Below are positions 25,368 through 36,635 of a DNA stretch of 64,000 nucleotides, piece by piece. The notes under the pieces are model-generated. The model was not told the DNA's origin and made no database searches. It saw only the letters and a program-made list of their open reading frames with translations. Position numbers and translations under genes: made by a program. Where the stretch lies: NCBI RefSeq assembly GCF_900496995.4, contig NC_044010.1, forward strand, positions 2,480,001 to 2,544,000, read 5' to 3'. Position 1 is the stretch's first letter; every line of letters begins with the position of its first letter. The stretch is from Aquila chrysaetos chrysaetos (Eukaryota > Chordata > Aves > Accipitriformes > Accipitridae).

Positions 25368-26844
25368 CCTGTATGAAAAGCTATGGCATTAGGCTTTGAA
25401 ACTGAACGAGTTACGTCTGCAACCATGACATATGACAGCAATCTTTTACATCAGCCATGCTGTGTGCCATTGTGATTCAGATAAGAACAAAGTACCAGAC
25501 TGCTAAAAATGTTTCATGCTTCCTGTTAACAAGTGCCTTTCTCACGCAGTTACCTGCAATTCTGTCAGGTTAATTGACCGAGATGAAGACCATGAAGTGA
25601 GATCAATGCCATCTAAAAGCACATCTCAGTCATGCCGGTACTCTGATACCAAAATGAGTTCTTTGTGGTCCATCTCTAGTGAGGCTGGAATGATCAGAGT
25701 ATGTATCTATTAACTTTTAGGTCTAAATGCAGGTTTCTCAGATCTTGTGATCTGAAAGTCGTTGTTGTGGTGGGCAGTGCCATGAGGAGATTATTGAACA
25801 CGTTGTTCTTTAGGCTGCTGATACTATTAAAAGCAGTGTAAAGGTATTATGGGAGGAGAGCTTAACTTTAAAGTTTTGTTTCTTCTGCAAATCACTGAAG
25901 ATTAAAGTGAAAATAACGTTGTCCATTTGGGGTGTCTGCCTGCATCTGTAGTCTGTAATGAGTGGATGGCTTAAGGGACGCTTAATTCATGCCAGCCTTT
26001 GACCTTTGAAGTTGGACTCTGCTTTGCTTTCATGCATCAGTGAAGTTGTTAGCTAGAAATTGATTGAACACAAATCTTGGATGGGCTGGAAATTGCCTTT
26101 TGCTCTGTCCTACAGCCCTTCTTACTCATTTACTACAATGATAAAATGGTGCTAGCCCAACACTGAGCAACTCCAAATCAGCAACAAGAGAAGGAACACC
26201 AGTTCATTTTTTCACTATTGGAGGATCCATGATATTCAGAGATGCTGCTTAAATATTATGTATCTGTAGTTTAAATGCTTGATTCTTCTACGTAAGACTC
26301 TTGCTTGCTGTAAATTCTGAGGCTTCCTGTGTAATTGGAGAAGCTTAACTAGTTTTGGCATCATCTCGGGTCATACTTCTACAAACCTTAAGCCAGCACT
26401 GCCACTGCACGAAGCACCCTTGTACCAACATAAGCAGTTTCAGTGTACTTGTTTGGGAGTGGGGGGTGTCTTTGTGATCCTTTTGCAGAGTAAATTTTAA
26501 GTCGAAGTAATGTTCTTGTCTGGCTTCTTGTGTGAGTGCCAGTGAAGTGGGGGAGAGGCGACATCTTTCAGCATTATTTTGGAGTAGGTGGGACAGTAGG
26601 GAAGGGTAACCATCTTACAGATTTTCCTATATTGCTATAAAGGCAATTTGTTAACTAAGGAAATGTAGGTAGCTAGTTTAGCATATGTTGCAGTGTAACT
26701 CATTGACTCTGTTAGCATTCAGATTTGATAAAACAGTTAATACAAGCAAAAAAATTTATTTTGCAGTGCATCAGGTTTCAACTGTTAGTTGCCTTTCAGA
26801 ATGCTGTGTAGCTTACATCTCAACATAAGGAGAGCTAGGTTGAA

Positions 26845-27880
26845 AACAGGTTGAATGTCCAGGCCCAGAGGATGGTGATCAGTGGCGTGAAGCCTAGCTG
26901 GAGGCCGGCGCTGTACCGCAGGGATCAGTTCTGGGTCCAGTCCTGTTTAACATCTTCATTAGTGATCTGAATGGTGGGACAGAGTGGGCCGTCAGCAAGT
27001 TTGCTGATGACACCAAACTGGGAGGAGCGGCTGGTACACCAGAGGGTCGTGCTGCCATCCAGAGGGACCTCGACAGGCTGGAGAAATGGGCTGACAGGAC
27101 GGAACCTCATGCAGTTCAACAAGGGCAAGGGTAAAGTCCTCTGCCTGGGGAAGAAAAACTCAATGCACCAATATATGCTGGGGGTCACCCAGCTGGGAAG
27201 CAGCTTGGCAGAAAAGGACCTGAGGGTCCCGGTGGACACCAGGTTAAACATGAACCAACAATGTGCCCTTGTGGCAAAGGTGGTGAACAGTATCCTGGGC
27301 TGCATTAGACAAAGTATTGCCAGCAGGTCAAGGGAGGTGATCCTTCCACTGTACTCGGCACTGGTGAGGCCACACCAGGAGCCCTGTGGCCAGTTCTGGG
27401 TTCCCCAGTACAAGAGAGATGGACATACTGGAGAGAGTCCAGTGAAGGGCCACAAAGATGATTAAGGTACTGGAGCATCTCTTATCTTAGGAGAGGCTGA
27501 GGGAGCTGGGACTGTTCAGCCTGGGGAAGAGAAGGCTCAGAGGGATCTCATCAATGTGTATAAACACCTGAAGGAAGAATGCAAAGAGCCAGGCTCTTTT
27601 CAGTGGTGCCCAGTGACAGAACCAGAGGCAATGGGCACAAACTGGAATGCAGGAGGCTCCATCTGAACATCAGGAAACACTTTCTTACTGTGAAGGTGAC
27701 CCAGCACTGGAGCAGGTTGCTCAGGGAGGTTGTGGAGTCTCCATCCTTGGAGATACTCAAAAGCTGTCTGGATGTGGTCCTGGGCAACTGGCTGTAGGTG
27801 GCCTGGCTTAGGCAGGGGGAGGTTGGACCAGATGACCTCCAGAGGTCCCTTCCAACCTCAACCGTTATGTGATTCTGTAA
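26845..27880 (+). mobile_element. CR1 LINE fragment, 3' part (copy 1)
   Basis: Sense-strand remnant of a CR1 non-LTR retrotransposon, truncated at the 5' end as is usual. Reading across frames gives the middle and C-terminal reverse-transcriptase protein: fingers/palm sequence around [10 protein letters not shown] (near 26996-27022), then [47 protein letters not shown] and HLNIRKHF. The 3' end has the avian CR1 signature (ggtcccttccaacctcaa) and stops at gtgattctg. Several frameshifts and stops make it inactive. It lies inside the USF3 5' intronic region. Confidence 0.93.
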
Positions 27881-30800
27881 TACCCTAACCTACTTCAGAA
27901 CCAAAGAAACTCTGAGAAGAGTGCATAAAACTAAAAAAGTCAATATTTACAGTGCTGTAGCCACATCTTGCCTACATGACCATCACTCTGTCATCACTGT
28001 CTTTAGTTACAACTGCAGCAGTTACCATTTGTATCCAACCTATAAAAAAAATTGTGATAATTTCTATTTGGTATAGCATTTGCCTGTATTCAGTCAGCGT
28101 GCATGTGCTCTGTACTTCTGAGTTGCAATTTTCTTGCTCTGCGATATTAGCTGGGATCTGCAGCTCTGCCTTTGAGCCTCTAACCAATGGTGCCCATAAC
28201 ACTTGCACACCCGTTCTTCTTCTGTCTTGCTCTCCATGGCTCAAGTTAAAAACTTCTGTTGGAGGCAGCTGTCAGGTACTTAGCTGATGTCAGTGTTCAT
28301 TTAAATGAAAGTGGGGGAGAGTTGAGGGCTTCTTCGGTTTGTTTTTGTTTAAGTCTGTGACCAAAAGTGGTGCTCAGTCTCAACACCTGAGGATTTGGAT
28401 TATTAAGTATTGCCTTTATCTGAAGCAGTGGTGTCTGTTGAGGTCGTGTTTTATACTTGCTGTGGTTGGCAAGTTATAGAGAGTCCCACCTGTAAATTGT
28501 CTCAAGCGGCTTTACAGTCCATCTACTCACTTTGTCTGTGTTTTTTCTGTTTTATTCTGGGTGGGGATGGGAAAACCCTGTGTTTCTTAGCTTGGAAAAA
28601 TTAACTGTTTGAGCTATCCCTTCCTAAGGAACACAATGGAGATCTCCCTCTTCTAGTTTCACTTCAAGATATTCTTGCCAAGTCAGTCTTGAGTGGCAAT
28701 AGGGAGGTGATTTCAGACAGTGATAGAAAAAGAAGTTGGAGGTAAGGCATTTTAATTTTATAGAATGATTTTCTAATGAAGTAAAACTTGCAGGATCATG
28801 GTATCAGTCTGTCCCTTCCCTTTACCCATTCCTTTCAGACCTCTGTAAAGTAGTAACTTGGACATCTGGTGTTAGTTTCTGCTCCATTTTCAGTGCTAAA
28901 TTTCTACAGTAGTCTTACTTGCTTTTTCTAGTGCTTTCAGAACTACTTATTTACCCCTGGATAGCTCATGTACAGTAATTCTCCTAAGCTAAATAAGTAG
29001 TTCCTAAAGTGGTGGAATTAATGAATTCAGGTTTCCTATGGATTTGCACCTAGTGGTTCCATTTTCCAGTGTCTAACATACATTGATCTTGTTTTTAAAT
29101 GTCCTCTTTGAAAGTGGTTGTTAAGCAAGCGTGCCTGCTTTGCCTGGTCACCTGGACTCAGATATCTTTAGTTTGGACCTCTCTGTTAAATCCAATTGAA
29201 ATAGTTTGCAGCTTTATCCCTGCCAGTATTATTCAAAACTGTCAAACCTCCAGATCACAAGATGAGTCTTTTATTCCTGGAACTGAAGTAATTGCCCAGT
29301 GGACCCACTTGATGTAGGAAAAAACTCTGAAGAGCAAAGGTGCGAAATAGCATTGAGGTTGTGAAGGAGAACAAGCCCTCTTCCGTCTGCTAAAACCTTT
29401 TGTGAGGAGCCTGGAATGACATGTACCTTGCAAAGTTGTGGGGGTTTTGTTTGGTTTTGTTGGGTTTGGGGGCAGAGTGTGCGTGTGTTTTTTAAAGCTC
29501 ATTACAGCTGGTAATAGTGAAAGCACCACTTCTGGAATGATGTGCTGGCCTTTTCTGAAGGACGTGGCAGTACACTGTCTGGACAGGTGCTTTGGAAGCG
29601 CTTTCATAAAGTTGCCAGTTTCAACGATTCTGAAAGTTGAAGGAAAGTTTCATTAATTCTTGTAAAGTCAACGTACTTAGAAATTATGTGTCTTAACAAT
29701 GGAGTTGGGGAGTAAGTTTGATCAGCTTATACATTAAACTGAAATACTGTTTTATGGTACCTTCTACCTCTGCCATTTTTGCCTTTAGCCCCATTAAGAT
29801 TCATAGGGAAATCCTTTACTCTGGAAGGTCAGTGTTTGTAACCAAATCTCAGGATGGATCTCTTCTGCATGTTTTAAAGGAGCTTTGTAGTGAAGACCCA
29901 TACAATATTGCTTCCTGTATCATGAACCCTTGACGAGTTCTTAGTTTGTGTCAGATTTCTCAAACCCCAAGCCTATAAAATATTCAGGAACTCGACTGTG
30001 TAATCCTTCGTACTTAATGACTTACATCTGAAAAGATGAATTAAAAAAATTGTCTCGTAAAGTCTCTGGATGCCCTGCACTTTTCAGTTCTAGGATATTT
30101 TGTGCTACTTGTTAGTTAGGGTCATAAGGAGAGAGCAGCAACTCAGTTTAGCATGTGTCTGTGTGTCTGGCGTAGCTATTAGAGAATCACTTGATACCTC
30201 CTCAAGACCCGACGCAGTTTTATAAACAGACTATGTGAGGATCCTTTGTAGTTGCAGAACAAAAAAGAGCTCAGGTTAAAACCAAAAAATGAAGCAGAGA
30301 ATAGTATTCTGACTATGTCATTGTGGCCAAAATGAAAGGTTTTGTGTTTTGATTCTGAATTGGTTATCAAGCCCTGTGATGAAGTACTGTTCTTTGAATA
30401 GAGATTTTATTTGGAGATAAGGTCATGTCAGAAAGCAGAATTAGACCCGCTCTTGATGAAGCTGTAGCTTCTACATTTGTCCAGTCAGTCTGTGGCGTTT
30501 CAAACACAGCTTTTGTACGTGGATGGCTTCCTCAGTTCCAAATAATCATCTTGGTCCCAGTATTCAGAGACGACAATGACTTACAAACAAAAGAGGTAAA
30601 GAAAAAACTCTAAAAGCAGTGAAGTTGTTTTCCATCCGTTGTTATTTGCAGACACCTTAAAAAGAAGAAGTGGCTTGTGTAACAAGTTTTAGCTTATTGG
30701 CATTGGGTTTTCTTTTCTTAACTTTTGCAGAAGCTCTGGGAACAGTCTGGCTGCCCTAGGAAACTGTCAGCTGGTTTGCATCGGGAATGTGTGTTCTGTG

Positions 30801-33529
30801 AAAAGTCAAGGTAGCTCTCTCCTGCCCTTTAATCCGTCGTACATCTTCCTTGGCAAAAGGTAGTGTATGTTGTGAACAGTGTGACGCCAGCTGGTTAGCC
30901 AGCGCATACCTGCTACTGAGCTGGTCACAGACCCGGGCGGTATCCTGACGCTTACCTGCGGTGTCAGCACTTCTCCTTCTCTGCTCAGTCTCAGGTTTTT
31001 GTTAACATCTCAGAACTTCGCGTCTCTTGAGAGGTTTCATTTAGTTTGGTCGGTGGGCCCAGCTGTTGTTGTGAGTGGGTGGATAAAGAGACACGGTGCA
31101 GTAACAAGGAAACCTTGGTTTCTTCAGAAACCAAACTGAAAGATATCAAAGGGATTTTTACTCTTACCAGGAAAAACAGTCCTTTTCAACTTCCTGTACA
31201 GTAGTCTTAACAGGTTACTTCTGTAGGCAAAAGTAGTTGGTATACATAGGTAACAATCACAAAGGTAAGCTTTTGACTTGCGTTTCCTGCAATCATTTTT
31301 ATTAGGTAAACGCAAAACTAGAATAGAATTGTTCCAAGGGAGAATAAAGAAAGGGCAGTAAATTGTGTCTTTTTATCTCAAGGGCACCTTGCTTGTGATT
31401 AAAAGCTTGGATTAAGTCCCTGGTTGAAGCTAGCCTTGTTGTCAAACATGCATGGAAGACTGCAAAAGAGAGCTCCAGCAATCACTTGAATGAAGAGGAC
31501 ACTGTCTTGCAGGGAAAAAAAATACAGCGTTTGAGTAGTTATTATCTATGCCTTGGAATTGATCTTAGCTGTAAATCACGGCTAACTACATGAGGTGTAC
31601 AAAACTAGTAAGAAATGTAAGATTGTAGCAATGTAACTGCGTAAGCTTGCTGAAGTATTTTAAGAGAAAGAAAGATTTGGACTGCTGGTAGTTTTACAGA
31701 ATATGTGTAGCTGCATATTAAAAAGATTCTTTCTGCCTCATGCAGAAGAATAGAATACCTTTACTAATTTGAGGAAGATTGTTTTGTACAGCCAAAGATA
31801 ACAGACTGGAAGAATTATTTTCGTTTTCAAAATGAGTACTAATTTTGGAAACACTTCCTAAATAAAGAGTGAAAACTTAATGTCAAATAAAATAATCCAA
31901 ACTAACTTTTTCTTAAAAAGTTAAATCTGCTGAGTGCATATGTTTTGAAGAAAAGGTTTCATAAAATAAGTTGCTGAATAATAGCTGCAAAGATGGGTGG
32001 TAGACAAGAAGACACTTTGAAACAACTTGGTTTTGAGTTTTCTACCCTACTTTTTTAGAACTATAGAGGAGATTAAATTATGTTAAACTTAAGTCTTTAG
32101 AACACAAAATATCTTTTCATTTTTGGAGATGACATTGCATTTAAATTAAAATTGGTATTTCAGGTTGACATTGTAAGAGCTATAAACTACATAAACCTCG
32201 AGGGAACCTTGGTACTAAATAAATATAAATGTTGAATTGCTTCTCCTTCATCTGGCTAAAGAATTTGGAATTTGCTACATTCTCTCTGCAGAAGATATTC
32301 AGCTTAGTCAGGTGTGTGTATTTCATGAGTGAACTTAAAATACATTTGCCCCTGAGCTTATAAAGCAAATACATGTCTTCTGCTTTAGAGAATCAGTGAA
32401 GGAATCTCTCCATGAAGAAGTATTACTTGACATGGAAGAGGCAAAGAGAAACCCATTGTTAAAGCTCTGGTGATACCACAGCTGCGAGGAAGAAATGGAG
32501 ACTGTAAACATTGTTCCTCAGCCAGCAGAAGTGTCCACCTAGGCGGGTTTTTGGGTTTTGTTTTTTTTCATTCACAGAACCCTTATTTTCAGCAGCTCTC
32601 AAGAATACCACCTCCCTGGTATTGCCAGCTCTTAACTGTTTTGGGGTGTATCAAGTAAAATGCAAAGGTTTTTGTCCTTACAGAATAAGAATAGGAAAAA
32701 ACACGGCTTCAGTTCACCATGTTTCTTACAGTACAATCTATCAGTAGAAACCCCAGAGTTGTATACAAGTGCTGTTTAACAAACTCAAGCACCTCTTTTC
32801 AGTTAGAAAACCAGAACCTGAAATTAACTGGTTAATTAGATGAAGTGTAAAACCTTGCTTTTCCGTATTGGTCCCACAAAACTTTTTTGAAACTTTTGGG
32901 GAAACATTGGTTGAATGGTAAACTTTGATAAACTTGACTTAAAGTAATTCCACAGTAAAGCAAAGTTAGAATAATATTCATTGCATTCCTATGCCCTGTC
33001 TTCTGTATGAAATGGGCTGTATATCCCAGTAGAGCTGAAGCATATCCAGTACAAACTTAAAGCTGTTTACGTTTGTGAGGTTTATATGCTCAATGTGGTA
33101 GCATCAGGCTTGAAGTGTGCAGGGAATGCATCACTTGGAAGAAGCTTAGTGACATCATTTAAAAAAAAAAAAAAGGGCAGGGGCAGAAGAAAGAAATGGG
33201 GAGTCTTTGACACGTTGTAATAAAGACTTTCCATTTTCTCAGGATCAAAAACTGGTTAGAAGCTGTATTAATAAATTTCAGCACAAACTTCCACTAAGGC
33301 ATTGCCTGTCTTCCCAAATACCATATACAATGTATTGCTGAATCATTTAAGGCATCTGCTCAGGAAAAAGAAATAAGACAATTGGAAAATTGCGTAGATT
33401 GTGACTTTGGGAGATAGGGATGCTGCTATCGGGAATAAGAATTTTGCTGAGGGGACGTGGACCCTGGGCAGAAGAAGCTTGAATATAGGAGTACGGAGAG
33501 CCCGTGTTGGGAGGGAGAAATGGGTGCTC

Positions 33530-33628
33530 TGACTCGGTGCAGGGGGAAGATGGGGTTGTGGATGTGACCTGGACTGTGTGCAGGGAGAAGCAGGTGGAGT
33601 CAGAACAGCTGGGTCTGTGCTAGGGGAA
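33530..33628 (+). repeat. Degenerate minisatellite-like repeat, about 40-bp period
   Basis: Related cores ctcggtgcagggggaag, ctgtgtgcagggagaag and tctgtgctaggggaaag recur at roughly 40-base spacing in a locally G-rich stretch. The copies have diverged considerably. Confidence 0.5.
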
Positions 33629-35330
33629 AGTTATTTGTGGGTGGGTGCTGCTTTACACCCTTTACCTTCACACAGTTGTGCTTTATCTGTAGCCTTGCAT
33701 GGTAGCTGGCCATCTAAATTCACATTAATGCTTTCTGTATTAAATACACTGTAATACAGAAATACTCCTTTGGTTCTGAAATTGTATAAATTTGCAAGAT
33801 TAAAAAATACGGTTGCTTGGTGAATGCATTAGTCTTTCAAAAATGCTAAGTTCATCAAAATTATGACCTCTTTAATCTTTTTGCTCTGATTGCTAGCATA
33901 CTTGCTGTGGTCTAGTAATGCCCAATAACAGGTACATCAACTCTGTCCTTACAGATGGTGCAGAAAAGTCAAGAAACCGAACGTGACTGCCACACAATGC
34001 AATCCAGCATCTTCCTTTTTCTATGCATGATGTTTGTGAGCTTTGCTGTACCAGAAGTATGTCCACATACTCTGTGCTCACATCCTTACCTCACTAAACA
34101 GAAACAGTACCGTATACACTAAATTAAAGGACACCCTGAATAGCTATTTTACCTGATACACAAGGTATTGTCTTAATGATGGATACGTGAGGGCGTAGCA
34201 TTACCAGCTAGCTGCTCTGCTTCTCCTGTCTTTGCTGGTAGCCTTAATGGATATAGGTTCTGCTGGGCTGCTTTGACACAACTGAAAAAACCCCACTGAA
34301 ACAAGGTGTGCTGACCTCAGGCTCTCAATGTATGTGTGAGCATCTCTCTGGTTGCCAATAGTGTAAAAGATGGCTGGGCTCTAACCAGAGTTACTTTTTT
34401 TTTTTTTTTTTTTTTAAATAATCAGAATCGCACGCCTGCTAAACTCTCCCAGCTAGCCCCTTCATCATCACCTGATACAATGAATGCATCTAGAGTAAGT
34501 GAGTAAGTACTACTGACCATCACCAGCTACACACAGGAGGGATAAGTTATAGATGCCCTGGGTGGAAAACTGGCTTTCCTGGCTTTCAGAGTTGTGAATG
34601 TTTGCTACCTTGCAGGACCTGAGATACCAACTGGACTAGTCTTACTATGTATAAACAAAAATAAAATTGTTAGCGAATTAAGCAAAATGGATTTAAAGGA
34701 GAAGGAATCTGTTTTTAAGATGAAGTAACACAAGGTAATTTGTAATAGAGTGAATGAAAGGGCTGAAGTTGGACCACTACTTTCTCCCACAGTAAAGGAC
34801 TCCGTTCACTCTGTCAGGTTTTTTCATAACTTATGCAGAGCATGGTCAGTGAGAATGGAGTAAGCAAAACCTGTGGAGAAATTTAAATAGAAAGTGATGC
34901 TAGGGAAATCTTTGGTGATTGTGTTTTAGGTAGGCTGTATGTAACACCCAGTGGAGCGGTGGAATGCTGTAACTCGTCTTGGGGGATTGCGTCTAATTTT
35001 GTGATGGCGTGAACACTGTTGTGTAGGTGGAGGAGTTGAATTAGGTTCCTGAAAACTTCAGGCACTTCAAGTTCCCCAAGCTGGATCTATTTGCAGGATA
35101 TCGCCTGTTTGCTTTACTTCATGGTTTGCCAACATTTCCTGTGCCTTCACAGGAACAGGTAAAGTACTTAAAGAAGGGGTAGAGTGGTCAACAGCATCAG
35201 CCCGAATGTTTCTCCTCAGTTAATCTTTACTGAACGAGAGCGCTACATTCAATTAACCTTTTAGAGTATAAAGACTGGAGAACGGCATCCAAGTTCTGTT
35301 CTGGCACAATAAAGATTATTTCTGTTAACT

Positions 35331-35382
35331 TTACGCACACATACGCACAGGCACGTGCACGCACAGGCATGTGCACGCGCAG
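35331..35382 (+). repeat. Alternating purine-pyrimidine tract with a 16-bp duplication and an E-box
   Basis: gcacaggcacgtgcac (35345-35360) and gcacaggcatgtgcac (35361-35376) form a tandem pair inside an ACGCAC/GTGCAC-rich tract that alternates purine and pyrimidine almost throughout. The first unit contains the canonical E-box CACGTG at 35352-35357; the second has CATGTG. Confidence 0.75.
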
Positions 35383-36570
35383 CCCTTTCCGAAGTGTATG
35401 CTTCAGTGCTTTGGGAGCTCTATAGATGGCTGGCTTTCTGGTTCGTAATGATTTTTTTTTTTTTCTCCTTTTTTTTATGTCAGTGTCGGTAACGGTAGGC
35501 TCGGTTTACATTAAGAACTGCTTGGTGTTGAAAGTTATATTAAAAGCCACCCCCACTTCCTTACAGTACAAACAAACAAACAAAAAAATACCCTAAAGAT
35601 ACGAAGCCTGTTAAAAGAAGCCGATGAGCTTTCCAGGAGGAGCCAGGGAGAGGTGAAGCCACGAGGAGTCTGAGGGCCCATGGGAAGAGTTGGAACAACA
35701 GGTTGGTTGGTGAGAGAATGAGCAGAAGCATGAAACTAAATACAGAGCTCAGCCTTATCAAAAAACAGATTTTTATTTTTTCCTGTTGTCATCTACAGTA
35801 TACTTCATGTTACTTGCTCTCTAAAATTCATTCCTCTGGTAGATACACATTTGACCATCATTGACTTAATCTCATCTTTTGTTTATTTTTTTTTGTAATG
35901 TTTTTGTTTGTCTAAATATAGGCTACTGATGTGTTCAAGCTGCGGACAAGTTAGGTGCAATTTATTAGGCTGTTGTGTATAACTATTTCATAACTTTATT
36001 TTTAACTGAATTTTATATATCTGAGAGCATAGGGTGTCACTTTTAGCCATTTTAAGCTGTACATTAATTCCATAGCAAGTTTTGTAATTTGCTACATTAA
36101 TAGCACTCTAAATTTGTATTTAATAAAATGTCCTCATTGTAGCTTGTATTTTGTTTAGCATTCATGTTTTATGTAGAACTGGGAATTGAATGCATATTCA
36201 GTTAGGAAGGGCTGATGAAAGAGAGTTCAGCTGTACCTCCTCCCATTCAAAAAACAATCATATACTCTAATTTTCTTTCTTGCTCCCTTCAAGTAGTTGG
36301 GATTATACCTGGTTTTATATTTAAAGTACTTGAAGAAATGGAAACCTATTTGTCATAGGCAGCAGGGGTTCACAAAGCACCGCGATAGATAACATACTTC
36401 ATTTTTAATGCTCATATGACCAGCTGCTCTACATCGAGGTGATGGACTTGTGCGTACATCGTAGTGTGGCCCTGTTCTTGTGGTCAAAGGCAGAACAATG
36501 TAATGAATGTCGTGTGCTAAGAATTCAGAAGAGTGCAGGAGTTGTTAATTCCTTCCACAATTTTCTTCAG

Positions 36571-36635
36571 GCTCTCTTCTCCGAAACCATGCCAGAGATG
36601 ACAGAAAATGAGACACCTACTAAGAAGCAACATCG
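36571..36635 (+). CDS. USF3: USF3 first coding exon (start codon 36589)
   Basis: The acceptor is ttttcttcag ending at 36570. There are 18 nt of leader, then ATG at 36589 with A at -3. The donor is GTGAGT from 36636. It encodes MPEMTENETPTKKQH and two bases of Arg16. The 18-nt leader is itself free of stops in the coding frame. Confidence 0.95.

Larger units (their letters stand above)
22351..36570 (+). other. USF3: USF3 5' intronic region (non-coding exons possible)
   Basis: About 14 kb between the CpG island and the first USF3 coding exon. A CR1 LINE fragment lies at about 26845-27880. There are short tandem duplications at 23597, 25334 and 35345, a degenerate minisatellite near 33530-33628, a G/T tract at about 29437-29485 and T runs near 34396-34415. 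Non-coding 5'UTR exons may be present but cannot be told from chance AG/GT pairs by eye. Confidence 0.6.

Noticed and set aside
30860-31110. Slightly GC-richer patch in the USF3 5' region considered as an LTR remnant
   Set aside because: No terminal TG...CA pair, target duplication, primer-binding site or internal retroviral protein could be found.
32388-32480. Exon-like stretch after tctgctttag in the USF3 5' intronic region
   Set aside because: The acceptor is reasonable, but the only donor nearby (ctggtgata) is weak and no known 5'UTR sequence can be compared. I could not support it as a non-coding exon.
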